Assembly: GCA_964629765.1 (NCBI GenBank)
Contig: CAZVTK010000208.1
Location: forward strand, 1-6,780
Length of the DNA stretch: 6,780 bases
Reading direction: 5' to 3'
Source of the DNA: RCIO01 sp964629765
GTDB lineage: Bacteria > Pseudomonadota > Alphaproteobacteria > Rhizobiales > Rhizobiaceae
Both the position numbers and the translations under genes were made by a program. The notes under the pieces are model-generated. The model searched no databases, was not told the DNA's origin, and worked only from the letters and a program-made list of their open reading frames with translations. Within the stretch, counting starts at the first letter, position 1; each line of letters starts with the position of its first letter. Below are positions 1-6,194 of the stretch, piece by piece.

Positions 1-5
1 ATCCA

Positions 6-63
6 ATCTCCCCCCTTGAGGGGGAGATGTCCGGCAGGACAGAGGGGGGCGCGAAAGGGCGCC
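6..63. repeat. Intergenic triple-hairpin repeat downstream of ppx
   Basis: Three inverted repeats stand nearly end to end. The first is a perfect 9-bp stem, ATCTCCCCC (6-14) with GGGGGAGAT (20-28), and a 5-base loop. The second is TGTCC (28-32) with GGACA (37-41) and a 4-base loop. The third is GGCGC (48-52) with GCGCC (59-63) and a 6-base loop. The block begins about 20 bases past the ppx stop, so in the ppx direction it could end transcription or protect the mRNA 3' end, although no T-run follows a stem. From memory, C-rich/G-rich palindromes of this kind recur between genes in Mesorhizobium and relatives; I could not confirm the copy number here. The left boundary may lie outside the window. 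Confidence 0.6.
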
Positions 64-82
64 GGCACTCACGACCGGAATG

Positions 83-1600
83 TCAACCCTCCGCCACCGC
101 CAGCTTCAGATCGAGCCCGGTCACCTTGGCGAGCCCGGCCATGCGGCCTTCGGGCCGCTCGCCCATGAGACCGGCAAGGTCGGCCGGGACGTACAGGGTG
201 AACGCCCTGTCCCCGCGCTTTTCCCATCTCAGCCGCGGGATGACGCCCGGCATCGAGGCCGTCAGCAGGTAGACGACGCGCATGATCGCGCCGAGCAGCT
301 TGGCGCGCTCGACGTAGCGCGGCGTCGCCATCGCCCGCATCTCCGGCGTCACGAGGTCGTCGTAGATGCCGTCGTGGCGGAACATGTTGGTCAGCGCGAT
401 CAGCGCCCGGCCGGGATGGTCGATGCCGATGAAGGAAGCGTGCGAGATGATGTTGAGCGACTGCGTGCCGCGATATTCGGGATGGGCGCGCCAGCCTATG
501 TCGGCCAGCAGACAGGCGGCCTCGCGATAGCGCGCCTCGTCCGGCGTCTCGGCGACGCCGAGCAGCGCCAGCGTCTCGCCGGTCCAGCGGGCCAGTTCGC
601 GCGCATGGGTGGCCGAGCGCGAGCGCAGCACCGCGAGCTCGTCGGCGGCCGAGAGCAGCGGGTCCTCCAGTTGCAGCTCGGGCGGCAGCAGCTCGTAGAG
701 ATAGCCCTCGCGCACGCCCAGCGCCGAGACGATGATTCGCGCCGGCTTCATGGCGCGCACGATCTCCTGAAGCACGACGGCGCCATAGGGCAGCAGTGCG
801 CGGCGGCTCTTGGAGATGCGTTCGATGCCCTTGATGCGGTCCATGTCGCCGGACGCGACCTGCGACAGGAAAGCCGCCGACGAGGCTATGCCCATCTCGT
901 AGTGGTGCATCACGTTGAGCGGGTAGCCGACCGCGTTCATGTGCAGGCGGGCGAGGTTTCGCCACGTGCCGCCGACCGCGTAGAAGGTGCGCCCCTCGCC
1001 GGCGGGCAGGAACTCGGCCCGCTTCAGCTCCCGGCGCGCCACCCTGGCGGCCTCGGCGGTGGAATTGCGGGTCATGTCCTGAAGCCGCAGCCCGCCGAGC
1101 GGCAAGGTGATGCCCTCTCCGATCCGGCGTCCCGCGACGTCGATCAGCTCCAGCGAGCCGCCGCCGAGGTCGCCGGCAATGCCGTCGGCCGGATAAAAGC
1201 CCGAGATGACGCCCAGCGCCGAATAGTACGCCTCCTCGCGCCCGGAGAGCACGCGGATCGGCGTGCCGAGCACGTCCTCGGCGCGGTGGATGAAGTCGAC
1301 GCCGTTCTCGGCCTCGCGGGCGGCGGCGGTGGCGATGACATAGAGCGTCTCGGCCCCGGCCTGCTCGGAGAGCGCGCGAAAGCGGCGGAACTCGGCCATG
1401 GAGCGCTCGACGGCGCCGGGGTCGAGCCGGCCGGTGGAGACGATGCCGCGGCCGAGGCCGGCCAGCATCTTCTCGTTGAACAGCACGGTGGGCGAGCGGG
1501 CGATGCCCTCGTAGATGACGAGGCGGACCGAGTTCGAGCCGATGTCGATGACGGAGAGCGGCCGCCGGTCCTGGAGCCGCCCCTGCGAGTGCACGATCAT
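83..1600 (-). CDS. ppx: Exopolyphosphatase, Ppx/GppA family
   Basis: A 505-residue cytoplasmic enzyme expected to release orthophosphate from the ends of inorganic polyphosphate; some family members also hydrolyse pppGpp. The fold is of the ASKHA (actin/Hsp70/sugar kinase) type. The phosphate-1 motif VIDIGSNSVRLVIYE is at about residues 17-31. The GREEAYYSALGV stretch at 120-131 carries the likely catalytic glutamate (E. coli Ppx Glu121 region). The phosphate-2 motif GDLGGGSLELI is at 143-153. The C-terminal half is helical and includes a segment near residues 358-405 rich in His and Asp, matching the HD-like third domain of long Ppx proteins. The length is close to E. coli Ppx (about 513). 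The ATG overlaps the ppk stop as ATGA, so translation is probably coupled. A role as GppA cannot be excluded, but the ppk linkage favours Ppx. Confidence 0.94.
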   Translation of the reverse strand: MIVHSQGRLQDRRPLSVIDIGSNSVRLVIYEGIARSPTVLFNEKMLAGLGRGIVSTGRLDPGAVERSMAEFRRFRALSEQAGAETLYVIATAAAREAENGVDFIHRAEDVLGTPIRVLSGREEAYYSALGVISGFYPADGIAGDLGGGSLELIDVAGRRIGEGITLPLGGLRLQDMTRNSTAEAARVARRELKRAEFLPAGEGRTFYAVGGTWRNLARLHMNAVGYPLNVMHHYEMGIASSAAFLSQVASGDMDRIKGIERISKSRRALLPYGAVVLQEIVRAMKPARIIVSALGVREGYLYELLPPELQLEDPLLSAADELAVLRSRSATHARELARWTGETLALLGVAETPDEARYREAACLLADIGWRAHPEYRGTQSLNIISHASFIGIDHPGRALIALTNMFRHDGIYDDLVTPEMRAMATPRYVERAKLLGAIMRVVYLLTASMPGVIPRLRWEKRGDRAFTLYVPADLAGLMGERPEGRMAGLAKVTGLDLKLAVAEG

Positions 1601-3825
1601 CCGGCCCGCGCTGCCGAAGCCTTCCTGCGGCGGCCCTGGCGGGCGATCCGCTTCGGCGCGTTGTTCTTCAGGGCATCGCCGCGGCCGGACAGGCTGGGGT
1701 TCGTCATGAAATATTCCTGCGCGTTGAACGGCTCCTCGCCCTCGTCGGGCACGAGGCGCCGCGAGGTTCCGTCGGGCATTACCTCGAAGCTCTGCTGGTT
1801 GTCCATGAGATTGCCCAGCATGATCTGGTCCAGCACCTGGTCATGCACAGTCGGGTTGGTGATCGGCACCAGCGTCTCGACGCGGCGGTCGAGATTGCGC
1901 GGCATCATGTCGGCCGAGCCGATATAGACCAGCGCCTTGTCCGACGGCAGGCCCGAGCCGTTGCCGAAGCAGAAGATGCGGCTGTGCTCGAGGAAGCGGC
2001 CGACGATCGACTTGACGCGGATGTTCTCCGACAGGCCGGGCACGCCCGGGCGCAGGCAGCAGATGCCGCGCACGACGAGGTCGATCTCGACGCCGGCGGC
2101 GCTCGCCTCGTAGAGCGCGTCGATGATCTCCGGGTCGACCAGCGCGTTCATCTTCATCCAGATCTGCGCCGGGCGGCCGGCGCGGGCGTGCTCGATCTCC
2201 TCGGCGATGTGCCCGAGGATGCGCTTGCGCAGCGTGAAGGGCGACAGCGCCAGCTTCATCTCCACCGTCGGCTCGGCATAGCCGGTGATGAAATTGAACA
2301 CCTTGGTGACGTCGCGCGCGAGCGCCGGATCGCAGGTGAAGAAGGACAGGTCCGTATAGATGCGCGCCGTGATGGGGTGGTAGTTGCCGGTGCCGAGATG
2401 GACGTAGGAGCGCAGCTTCTGGTCCTCGCGGCGCACCACCAGCGACATCTTGGCGTGGGTCTTCAGCTCGATGAAGCCGAACACCACCTGCACGCCGGCG
2501 CGCTCCAGGTCGCGCGCCCAGCGTATGTTGGCCTCCTCGTCGAAGCGGGCCTTGAGCTCGACCAGCGCGGTGACCGACTTGCCGGCCTCGGCCGCGTCGA
2601 TCAAGGCGCGCACGATGGGGCTGTCGTTGGAGGTGCGGTAGAGCGTCTGCTTGATGGCGACGACCTCCGGGTCCATCGCCGCCTGGCGCAGGAACTGCAC
2701 CACCACGTCGAAGGATTCGTAGGGGTGGTGCACCACCATGTCCTTCTCGCGGATGGCGGCGAAGCAGTCGCCGCCGCGGTCGCGGATGCGCTCGGGGAAG
2801 CGGGCGTTGTAGGGCGCGAACTTCAGGTCGTCGCGCGGCAGGGCGACGATCTCGGAAATCTGGCTGAGCGCCAGGGGACCGGCCAGCACGCTGATGCGCG
2901 AGGCGGCGACGCCGAGCTCCCCGGCGACGAAGTCGCGCAGCGGCCCGGGCATGGCGCCGTCGAACTCGATGCGGATCACCTGGCCGCGCCGGCGCCGCTT
3001 CAGCGCCGTCTCGAACAGGCGCACGAGGTCTTCGGCCTCCTCTTCCACCTCGATATCCGAATCGCGGATGAGCCGGAACGTGCCCGATCCCCTGAGCTCG
3101 TAGCCCGGGAACAGGCGGCCGATATTGAGCCCCACCACCTCCTCCAGCGCGATGAAGCGCACGCAGCCCTTGCGCTCGGGAAGCTGGATGAAGCGGCGCA
3201 GCGAGGTGGGCAGGCGCAGGAGCGCGGTCATCTCCTCGCTTGTCGCCTTGTGGCGCAGGGTCAGCGCGATGGAGAAGCCGAGATTGGGGATGAACGGGAA
3301 CGGATGCGCCGGATCGATGGAAAGCGGCGTCAGCACCGGAAACACCGCCTCCTCGAAATAGGTGTCGAGCCAGCGCCGGTCCTCCTTGACCAGCGCGTCG
3401 GGGCGCACAAGCTCGATCTGCTCGCGGCCGAGCAGATCGAGCAGCTCGGAGAAGCATTCCTGCTGCTCGATCTGGAGATGGCCGACCTCGACCAGGAGCT
3501 GGTCGAGCTGCTCCTGCGGCGTGCGCCCGTCGGCGCTGCGCTCGACGATGCCCTCGCGCACCTGCCCGGCGAGCCCGGCCACGCGCACCATGAAGAACTC
3601 GTCGAGATTGGTGGCCGAGATGGCGAGGAAGCGCAGCCGCTCCAGCAGCGGATGGCTGGCGAAGCGCGACTGCTCCAGCACGCGGCGGTTGAACTGGAGC
3701 CAGGAGAACTCGCGGTTGACGAAGCGGTCGGCGGACATCTCTGCCCGTTGGTCGCCCTTTGGGTCCCCTCGGAGGGCCGGGAGAGCTGTCGAGGTGTCGG
3801 CCGCAGCCGGCGTCATGTCGTTCAT
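1597..3825 (-). CDS. ppk: Polyphosphate kinase 1
   Basis: A 742-residue PPK1, which reversibly transfers the gamma phosphate of ATP onto growing polyphosphate, usually at the inner membrane. After a variable 30-residue leader, the N domain opens with NREFSWLQFNRRVLEQ (37-52), which contributes to nucleotide binding. The catalytic C1/C2 domains follow. ELKTHAKMSLV (453-463) carries the His that is autophosphorylated (H457, equivalent to E. coli His435). FLEHSRIFCFG (611-621) supplies the second essential His (H614, E. coli His592). The metal/phosphate arginines are seen in KQTLYRTSND (R397) and LKARFDEEANIRWA (R427). The C-terminus ends in a basic Lys/Arg/Ala tail (about 720-742). The start at 3825 is the first in-frame ATG after the spacer; ATGs at 3816 and 3738 are alternatives, and no strong Shine-Dalgarno decides. 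ppx follows with a 4-base overlap. Confidence 0.97.
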   Translation of the reverse strand: MNDMTPAAADTSTALPALRGDPKGDQRAEMSADRFVNREFSWLQFNRRVLEQSRFASHPLLERLRFLAISATNLDEFFMVRVAGLAGQVREGIVERSADGRTPQEQLDQLLVEVGHLQIEQQECFSELLDLLGREQIELVRPDALVKEDRRWLDTYFEEAVFPVLTPLSIDPAHPFPFIPNLGFSIALTLRHKATSEEMTALLRLPTSLRRFIQLPERKGCVRFIALEEVVGLNIGRLFPGYELRGSGTFRLIRDSDIEVEEEAEDLVRLFETALKRRRRGQVIRIEFDGAMPGPLRDFVAGELGVAASRISVLAGPLALSQISEIVALPRDDLKFAPYNARFPERIRDRGGDCFAAIREKDMVVHHPYESFDVVVQFLRQAAMDPEVVAIKQTLYRTSNDSPIVRALIDAAEAGKSVTALVELKARFDEEANIRWARDLERAGVQVVFGFIELKTHAKMSLVVRREDQKLRSYVHLGTGNYHPITARIYTDLSFFTCDPALARDVTKVFNFITGYAEPTVEMKLALSPFTLRKRILGHIAEEIEHARAGRPAQIWMKMNALVDPEIIDALYEASAAGVEIDLVVRGICCLRPGVPGLSENIRVKSIVGRFLEHSRIFCFGNGSGLPSDKALVYIGSADMMPRNLDRRVETLVPITNPTVHDQVLDQIMLGNLMDNQQSFEVMPDGTSRRLVPDEGEEPFNAQEYFMTNPSLSGRGDALKNNAPKRIARQGRRRKASAARAG

Positions 3826-3858
3826 GTCGAAACCCAGGGCAAGCGGCGCATGGAGCCT

Positions 3859-3894
3859 AGTCTATGGCTGCGTATTGCGACAGATTCATAACAT
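3859..3894 (-). promoter_or_regulatory. Candidate PHO-box promoter for ppk-ppx
   Basis: On the minus strand, positions 3894-3877 read ATGTTAT-GAAT-CTGTCGC. Against the PhoB consensus CTGTCAT-N4-CTGTCAT this matches 5 of 7 bases in each half-site with the correct 4-base spacer. Twelve bases further on lies TAGACT (3864-3859), a 4-of-6 match to a -10 box, close to the 10-base gap I recall for E. coli phoA. Transcription would begin around 3852, leaving a short leader before the ppk ATG at 3825. Phosphate control of polyphosphate kinase genes by PhoB is known in several bacteria. The site here is an inference from two imperfect half-sites and needs a matrix score. Confidence 0.4.
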
Positions 3895-3974
3895 GCTTGC
3901 CAAGCGGTCGGCCATGCTGCAAACCCGGCCTCGCAGCGCGGCAGGCTGGCCGCAGCAGGCAGGGAACCACCGCA

Positions 3975-4220
3975 ATGGCCGGACACTCCATACCGCATTT
4001 CCAGAACGATGCCGGCCACGCCCGCATCGCCATCGGCGTGAAGGAATTCATGTGCGTGGGCGCGAGCGCGCCGTTCGACCATCCGCATGTGTTCCTGGAC
4101 ATGGGCGACGACAACGAGAAGGTCTGCCCCTACTGCTCGACGCTCTATGTGTTCGACCCGGCGCTGCATGCGGACCAGACCCTGCCCGCCGGCGCGCTCC
4201 TCGTGGAGAAGGCCGCCTGA
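3975..4220 (+). CDS. CHCC-type zinc-finger protein (NDUFS6-like)
   Basis: An 81-residue soluble protein of the zf-CHCC family. The candidate zinc ligands are C27 (KEFMCVGA), H36 or H38 (FDHPHVFLDMG) and the C51/C54 pair (VCPYCSTLYVF), the Cys-His-Cys-Cys order that names the family. The mitochondrial relative is NDUFS6, a zinc-binding accessory subunit of respiratory complex I, and homologous small subunits occur in alphaproteobacterial complex I, so an association with NADH:quinone oxidoreductase is the best guess for function. The start at 3975 is chosen because the family typically begins at MAGH-IPHFQND and AGGGA (3961-3965) lies 9 bases upstream. An in-frame ATG at 3864 would add 37 residues of unrelated Arg- and Cys-containing sequence. 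The FAD monooxygenase gene starts 16 bases after the stop, so the two are probably co-transcribed. Confidence 0.9.
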   Translation: MAGHSIPHFQNDAGHARIAIGVKEFMCVGASAPFDHPHVFLDMGDDNEKVCPYCSTLYVFDPALHADQTLPAGALLVEKAA

Positions 4221-4224
4221 ACCG

Positions 4225-4230
4225 CGGAGA
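4225..4230 (+). promoter_or_regulatory. Ribosome binding site of the FAD monooxygenase gene
   Basis: GGAGAA lies 6 bases before the ATG at 4237. It fixes the start at 4237, which sits just ahead of the dinucleotide-binding fold, rather than at an in-frame ATG at 4087 that would add 50 codons overlapping the zinc-finger gene in another frame. Confidence 0.7.
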
Positions 4231-4236
4231 AGCGCG

Positions 4237-5463
4237 ATGGAGGTCGGCCGGCCGCGGCAGGTGGTGATCGCCGGAGCCGGCATAGCCGGCCTGACGGCGG
4301 CCATCGCCTTTGCCCGGCGCGGCTATGCGGTGCGCGTGTTCGAGCAGTCGCCGGAGTTGGTCGAGGTCGGCGCGGGCATCCAGCTCTCGCCCAACGCGAC
4401 CAGGCTGCTCGACCGGCTCGGCGTCACCGACTATTTCCGTGCCGCCGCGATCCGGCCCGAGCGGATCGTGCTGCACGAGGCGAAGCGGCAGCGCAAGCTG
4501 GCTGAGGTTCCGCTCGGCGAAGCGGCCGAGGCGCGGTGGGGCGCGCCCTATCTCGTCGTCCACCGCGCCGACCTCCAGAGCGCGCTGAGGACCCGCGCCG
4601 CGCGCGACCCCGACATCGAGCTCACCACCGGCGCGCGGGTGAACGACGCGGCGCTGCATGCGCGCGGGGTGACGGTCTCGATCCAGCGCGGCGGCGCCGT
4701 CTCGGAGGCGATGCCGCTGCTTCTCGTCGGGGCCGACGGCGTCTGGTCGGCGGTGCGCGCGCTCGGCAGCGGCCACCATTCGGAACGGTTCACCGGCGAG
4801 GTGGCGTGGCGCGCCACGCTCAAGCGCGACAGCCGCATGGGCGCCGCGCTGGAGGCGCTGATGCCGCCGGACCAGGTGAGCGTGTTCCTCGACCCGCGGT
4901 TCCATCTCGTCGCCTATCCCGTGCGTGGGGGCACGGCCCTCAACCTCGTCGCCATCGCCAAGGGCAAGTGGGATCCGCTGGCGAAGGGCGAGCCCGACGC
5001 GACGCCGCTGGCGACCGCCATGCGCGGCGTGCGCGGCCCGCTCGGCACCATCGCCCGCGAGGCGGGCCCGTGGACGTTCTGGCCGATCCACGAGGTGCCG
5101 CCCGGCCTTGCCTGGACGGCGCGGCAGGGCGCAGCGCTGATCGGCGACGCGGCGCATGCGATGCCGCCCTATGCGGCGCAGGGCGCGGCGATGGCGATCG
5201 AGGACGCGGTGACGCTCGCCGAGCGCGTGGCGGCCGCGCCCGACGATCTCGCCGGGGCGCTGGAAGCCTACGAGGCCGCGCGCCGGCCGCGGGTGGAGCA
5301 GGTGGCAAGGCGCGGCCGCTTCAACAAATGGATGTGGAACGCCGGCGGCTTCACCCGGCTGGGACGCAACGTCGTGCTCGGCCGCCGCCTGCCCGAAAGG
5401 CTGATTGCCGACTTCGACTGGATCTACGGTTTCGACGCCATGGCGGAGGTGGGAAAGCGCTAA
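4237..5463 (+). CDS. FAD-dependent monooxygenase (salicylate/3-hydroxybenzoate hydroxylase type)
   Basis: A 408-residue class A flavoprotein monooxygenase, expected to use NAD(P)H and O2 to hydroxylate an aromatic or quinone-like substrate in the cytoplasm. The Rossmann GxGxxG motif is in VVIAGAGIAGL (G13, G15, G18), with the ribose-binding acidic residue E37 at the end of the second strand (VRVFEQ). The GAGIQLSPNATRLLDRLG stretch (45-62) is typical of the salicylate hydroxylase branch. The DG motif is LVGADGVWSAVR (163-174), and the second FAD motif is LIGDAAHAMPPYAAQGA (301-317) followed by AIEDAVTLA. The length is normal for the branch (about 375-410). There is no signal peptide or membrane segment. 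The substrate cannot be read from sequence: the nearby zinc-finger gene hints at respiration or quinones, while salicylate, 3-hydroxybenzoate or a secondary metabolite remain possible. Confidence 0.92.
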   Translation: MEVGRPRQVVIAGAGIAGLTAAIAFARRGYAVRVFEQSPELVEVGAGIQLSPNATRLLDRLGVTDYFRAAAIRPERIVLHEAKRQRKLAEVPLGEAAEARWGAPYLVVHRADLQSALRTRAARDPDIELTTGARVNDAALHARGVTVSIQRGGAVSEAMPLLLVGADGVWSAVRALGSGHHSERFTGEVAWRATLKRDSRMGAALEALMPPDQVSVFLDPRFHLVAYPVRGGTALNLVAIAKGKWDPLAKGEPDATPLATAMRGVRGPLGTIAREAGPWTFWPIHEVPPGLAWTARQGAALIGDAAHAMPPYAAQGAAMAIEDAVTLAERVAAAPDDLAGALEAYEAARRPRVEQVARRGRFNKWMWNAGGFTRLGRNVVLGRRLPERLIADFDWIYGFDAMAEVGKR

Positions 5464-5502
5464 AGCTTCTGGCTGCAGCAAATGGATGCTAAAGTCAGTG
5501 AA

Positions 5503-5508
5503 AGAGGA
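5503..5508 (+). promoter_or_regulatory. Ribosome binding site of parD-like gene
   Basis: AGAGGA is 7 bases before the ATG at 5516. It supports that start over an in-frame ATG at 5486, which would add 10 residues and has no comparable purine run in front of it. Confidence 0.6.
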
Positions 5509-5515
5509 CAGCGCC

Positions 5516-5797
5516 ATGGCTCCCGCCACGAAAAAACTGAGCATCGAACTGCCCGCCGACCTCGCCGACATGGTCGCGGCCAAGGTCGCGATGGGCGGCT
5601 ATGCCAACGAGAGCGAGGTCATCGCGGACGGCTTGAGCCACTTCCGCAAGGAAGCCGAGGGCCTTGAGCACTGGCTGCGGACGGAGGTCGTCGCGGCTTA
5701 TGACGAAGTCGAGCGCGATCCGGCAAGCGTACGCACGATCGAACAGGTGAAGGATTTCCTGGCCGAGCACCGGCGAGCCCGTTCAGAACGGCGATGA
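5516..5797 (+). CDS. ParD-like ribbon-helix-helix antitoxin
   Basis: A 93-residue antitoxin of a type II toxin-antitoxin pair, expected to neutralise the downstream ParE-like toxin by direct binding and to repress its own operon. The N-terminal strand KLSIELP (7-13), the helix LADMVAAKVAMG and the GGYANESEVIADGLSHF segment (27-43) match the ribbon-helix-helix fold, with the conserved 'Y-x-N/S-x-SE-V-I/V' turn of ParD/CopG proteins. The C-terminal half (about 45-93) is charged and probably disordered when free, as expected for the toxin-wrapping arm. It overlaps the toxin gene by ATGA (5794-5797). The gap to the monooxygenase stop is only 52 bases and I see no clear promoter there, so the pair may have its own weak promoter or read-through from upstream. 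'ParD family' is the safest name; no specific subfamily is claimed. Confidence 0.87.
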   Translation: MAPATKKLSIELPADLADMVAAKVAMGGYANESEVIADGLSHFRKEAEGLEHWLRTEVVAAYDEVERDPASVRTIEQVKDFLAEHRRARSERR

Positions 5798-6117
5798 AAT
5801 ACCGGATCGTTTTCTCGAAACACGCGCAACGCCAACTTCAGGAACTCAACGACTACATTGCCGGAATTTCCGGTGCCCGCATCGCCGATCGTTTCGTCGA
5901 TTCAATCGTGGAGTATTGCGGTCGCTTCTCTTTATTTCCCAAGCGCGGCACACGGCGCCCTGGCATCGGTGCGAGGGTGCGGATCGTGGGATTTCGCAAC
6001 CGGGCCACCATCGCGTTCCGCATCGACGATGACAGGGTTGTTGTTCTCGCCATCTACTACGGCGGACAGGACGTAGACGCGCTGGTCGTCAACGATGTTC
6101 CCGCCAACGACGAATAG
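5794..6117 (+). CDS. ParE-like toxin, RelE/ParE superfamily
   Basis: A 107-residue small basic toxin. The family pattern is visible: two N-terminal helices (about 8-43, AQRQLQELNDYIAGI then ARIADRFVDSIVEYC), the FPKRGTRRPGI turn (48-58), then the beta sheet VRIVGFRNRATIAFRIDDDRVVVLAIYYGGQD (62-93), which ends in the usual 'h-v-L-x-I-x-x-G-g-x-D' strand. ParE toxins poison DNA gyrase, whereas RelE relatives cut mRNA on the ribosome; the ParD partner and the weak RelE catalytic signature favour ParE, but the target is inferred. The start is set by the ATGA overlap with the antitoxin. Codon use is less G/C-biased than the flanking genes, including a TTA leucine at residue 47 and many A/T-ending codons, consistent with acquisition by transfer. 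The reading frame is intact. Confidence 0.87.
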   Translation: MKYRIVFSKHAQRQLQELNDYIAGISGARIADRFVDSIVEYCGRFSLFPKRGTRRPGIGARVRIVGFRNRATIAFRIDDDRVVVLAIYYGGQDVDALVVNDVPANDE

Positions 6118-6133
6118 GTCGCCTGAAACGCGC

Positions 6134-6155
6134 AAGGCCGCCCACAGGCGGCCTT
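6134..6155. terminator. Bidirectional hairpin between convergent toxin and aapP genes
   Basis: A perfect 9-bp inverted repeat, AAGGCCGCC (6134-6142) and GGCGGCCTT (6147-6155), closes on a 4-base CACA loop. It lies 16 bases past the toxin stop on the plus strand and about 40 bases past the aapP stop on the minus strand. The plus side continues with a pyrimidine stretch (CTCTC); the minus side has only a short T run a few bases on. Position and stem strength suit a shared terminator, but the missing long U-tract makes intrinsic termination less certain. Confidence 0.65.
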
Positions 6156-6194
6156 CTCTCGGTGCCGCCTCCCCGTGCGGTGCAAGCGCACGCC

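Noticed and set aside
80..1927. A 615-codon open frame on the plus strand, opposite ppx and the end of ppk
   Set aside because: It runs antisense to two clearly conserved enzymes. Its translation is repetitive in Arg, Ala, Gly, Asp and His with no recognisable motif, as expected for the shadow of a high-G+C gene.
1843..3891. A 682-codon plus-strand open frame opposite ppk
   Set aside because: It is antisense to ppk, rich in Ala, Glu, Asp, His and Leu without domains, and explained by third-position G/C bias in the real gene.
3864..3974. A 37-residue N-terminal extension of the zinc-finger protein from an ATG at 3864
   Set aside because: The sequence is unlike the family, overlaps the candidate ppk promoter, and the ATG at 3975 has the family's usual N-terminus and a suitable ribosome binding site.
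5459..5494. A 7-base direct repeat GCTAAAG (5459-5465 and 5488-5494) and the palindrome GCTGCAGC (5472-5479) as an antitoxin operator
   Set aside because: They lie where an autoregulatory operator would be, but they are short, the first repeat overlaps the monooxygenase stop codon, and such matches are expected by chance. Not strong enough to list.
4048..5583. A 511-codon minus-strand open frame opposite the FAD monooxygenase
   Set aside because: The plus-strand frame carries all three FAD motifs and a ribosome binding site. The minus frame is rich in Arg, His, Ala and Gly, lacks motifs and would cover three genes.
6175..6191. A 5-bp inverted repeat (GTGCG/CGCAC, 7-base loop) just past the aapP stop as a second terminator
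   Set aside because: The stem is short and has no T-run. The 9-bp hairpin at 6134-6155 is the better candidate.
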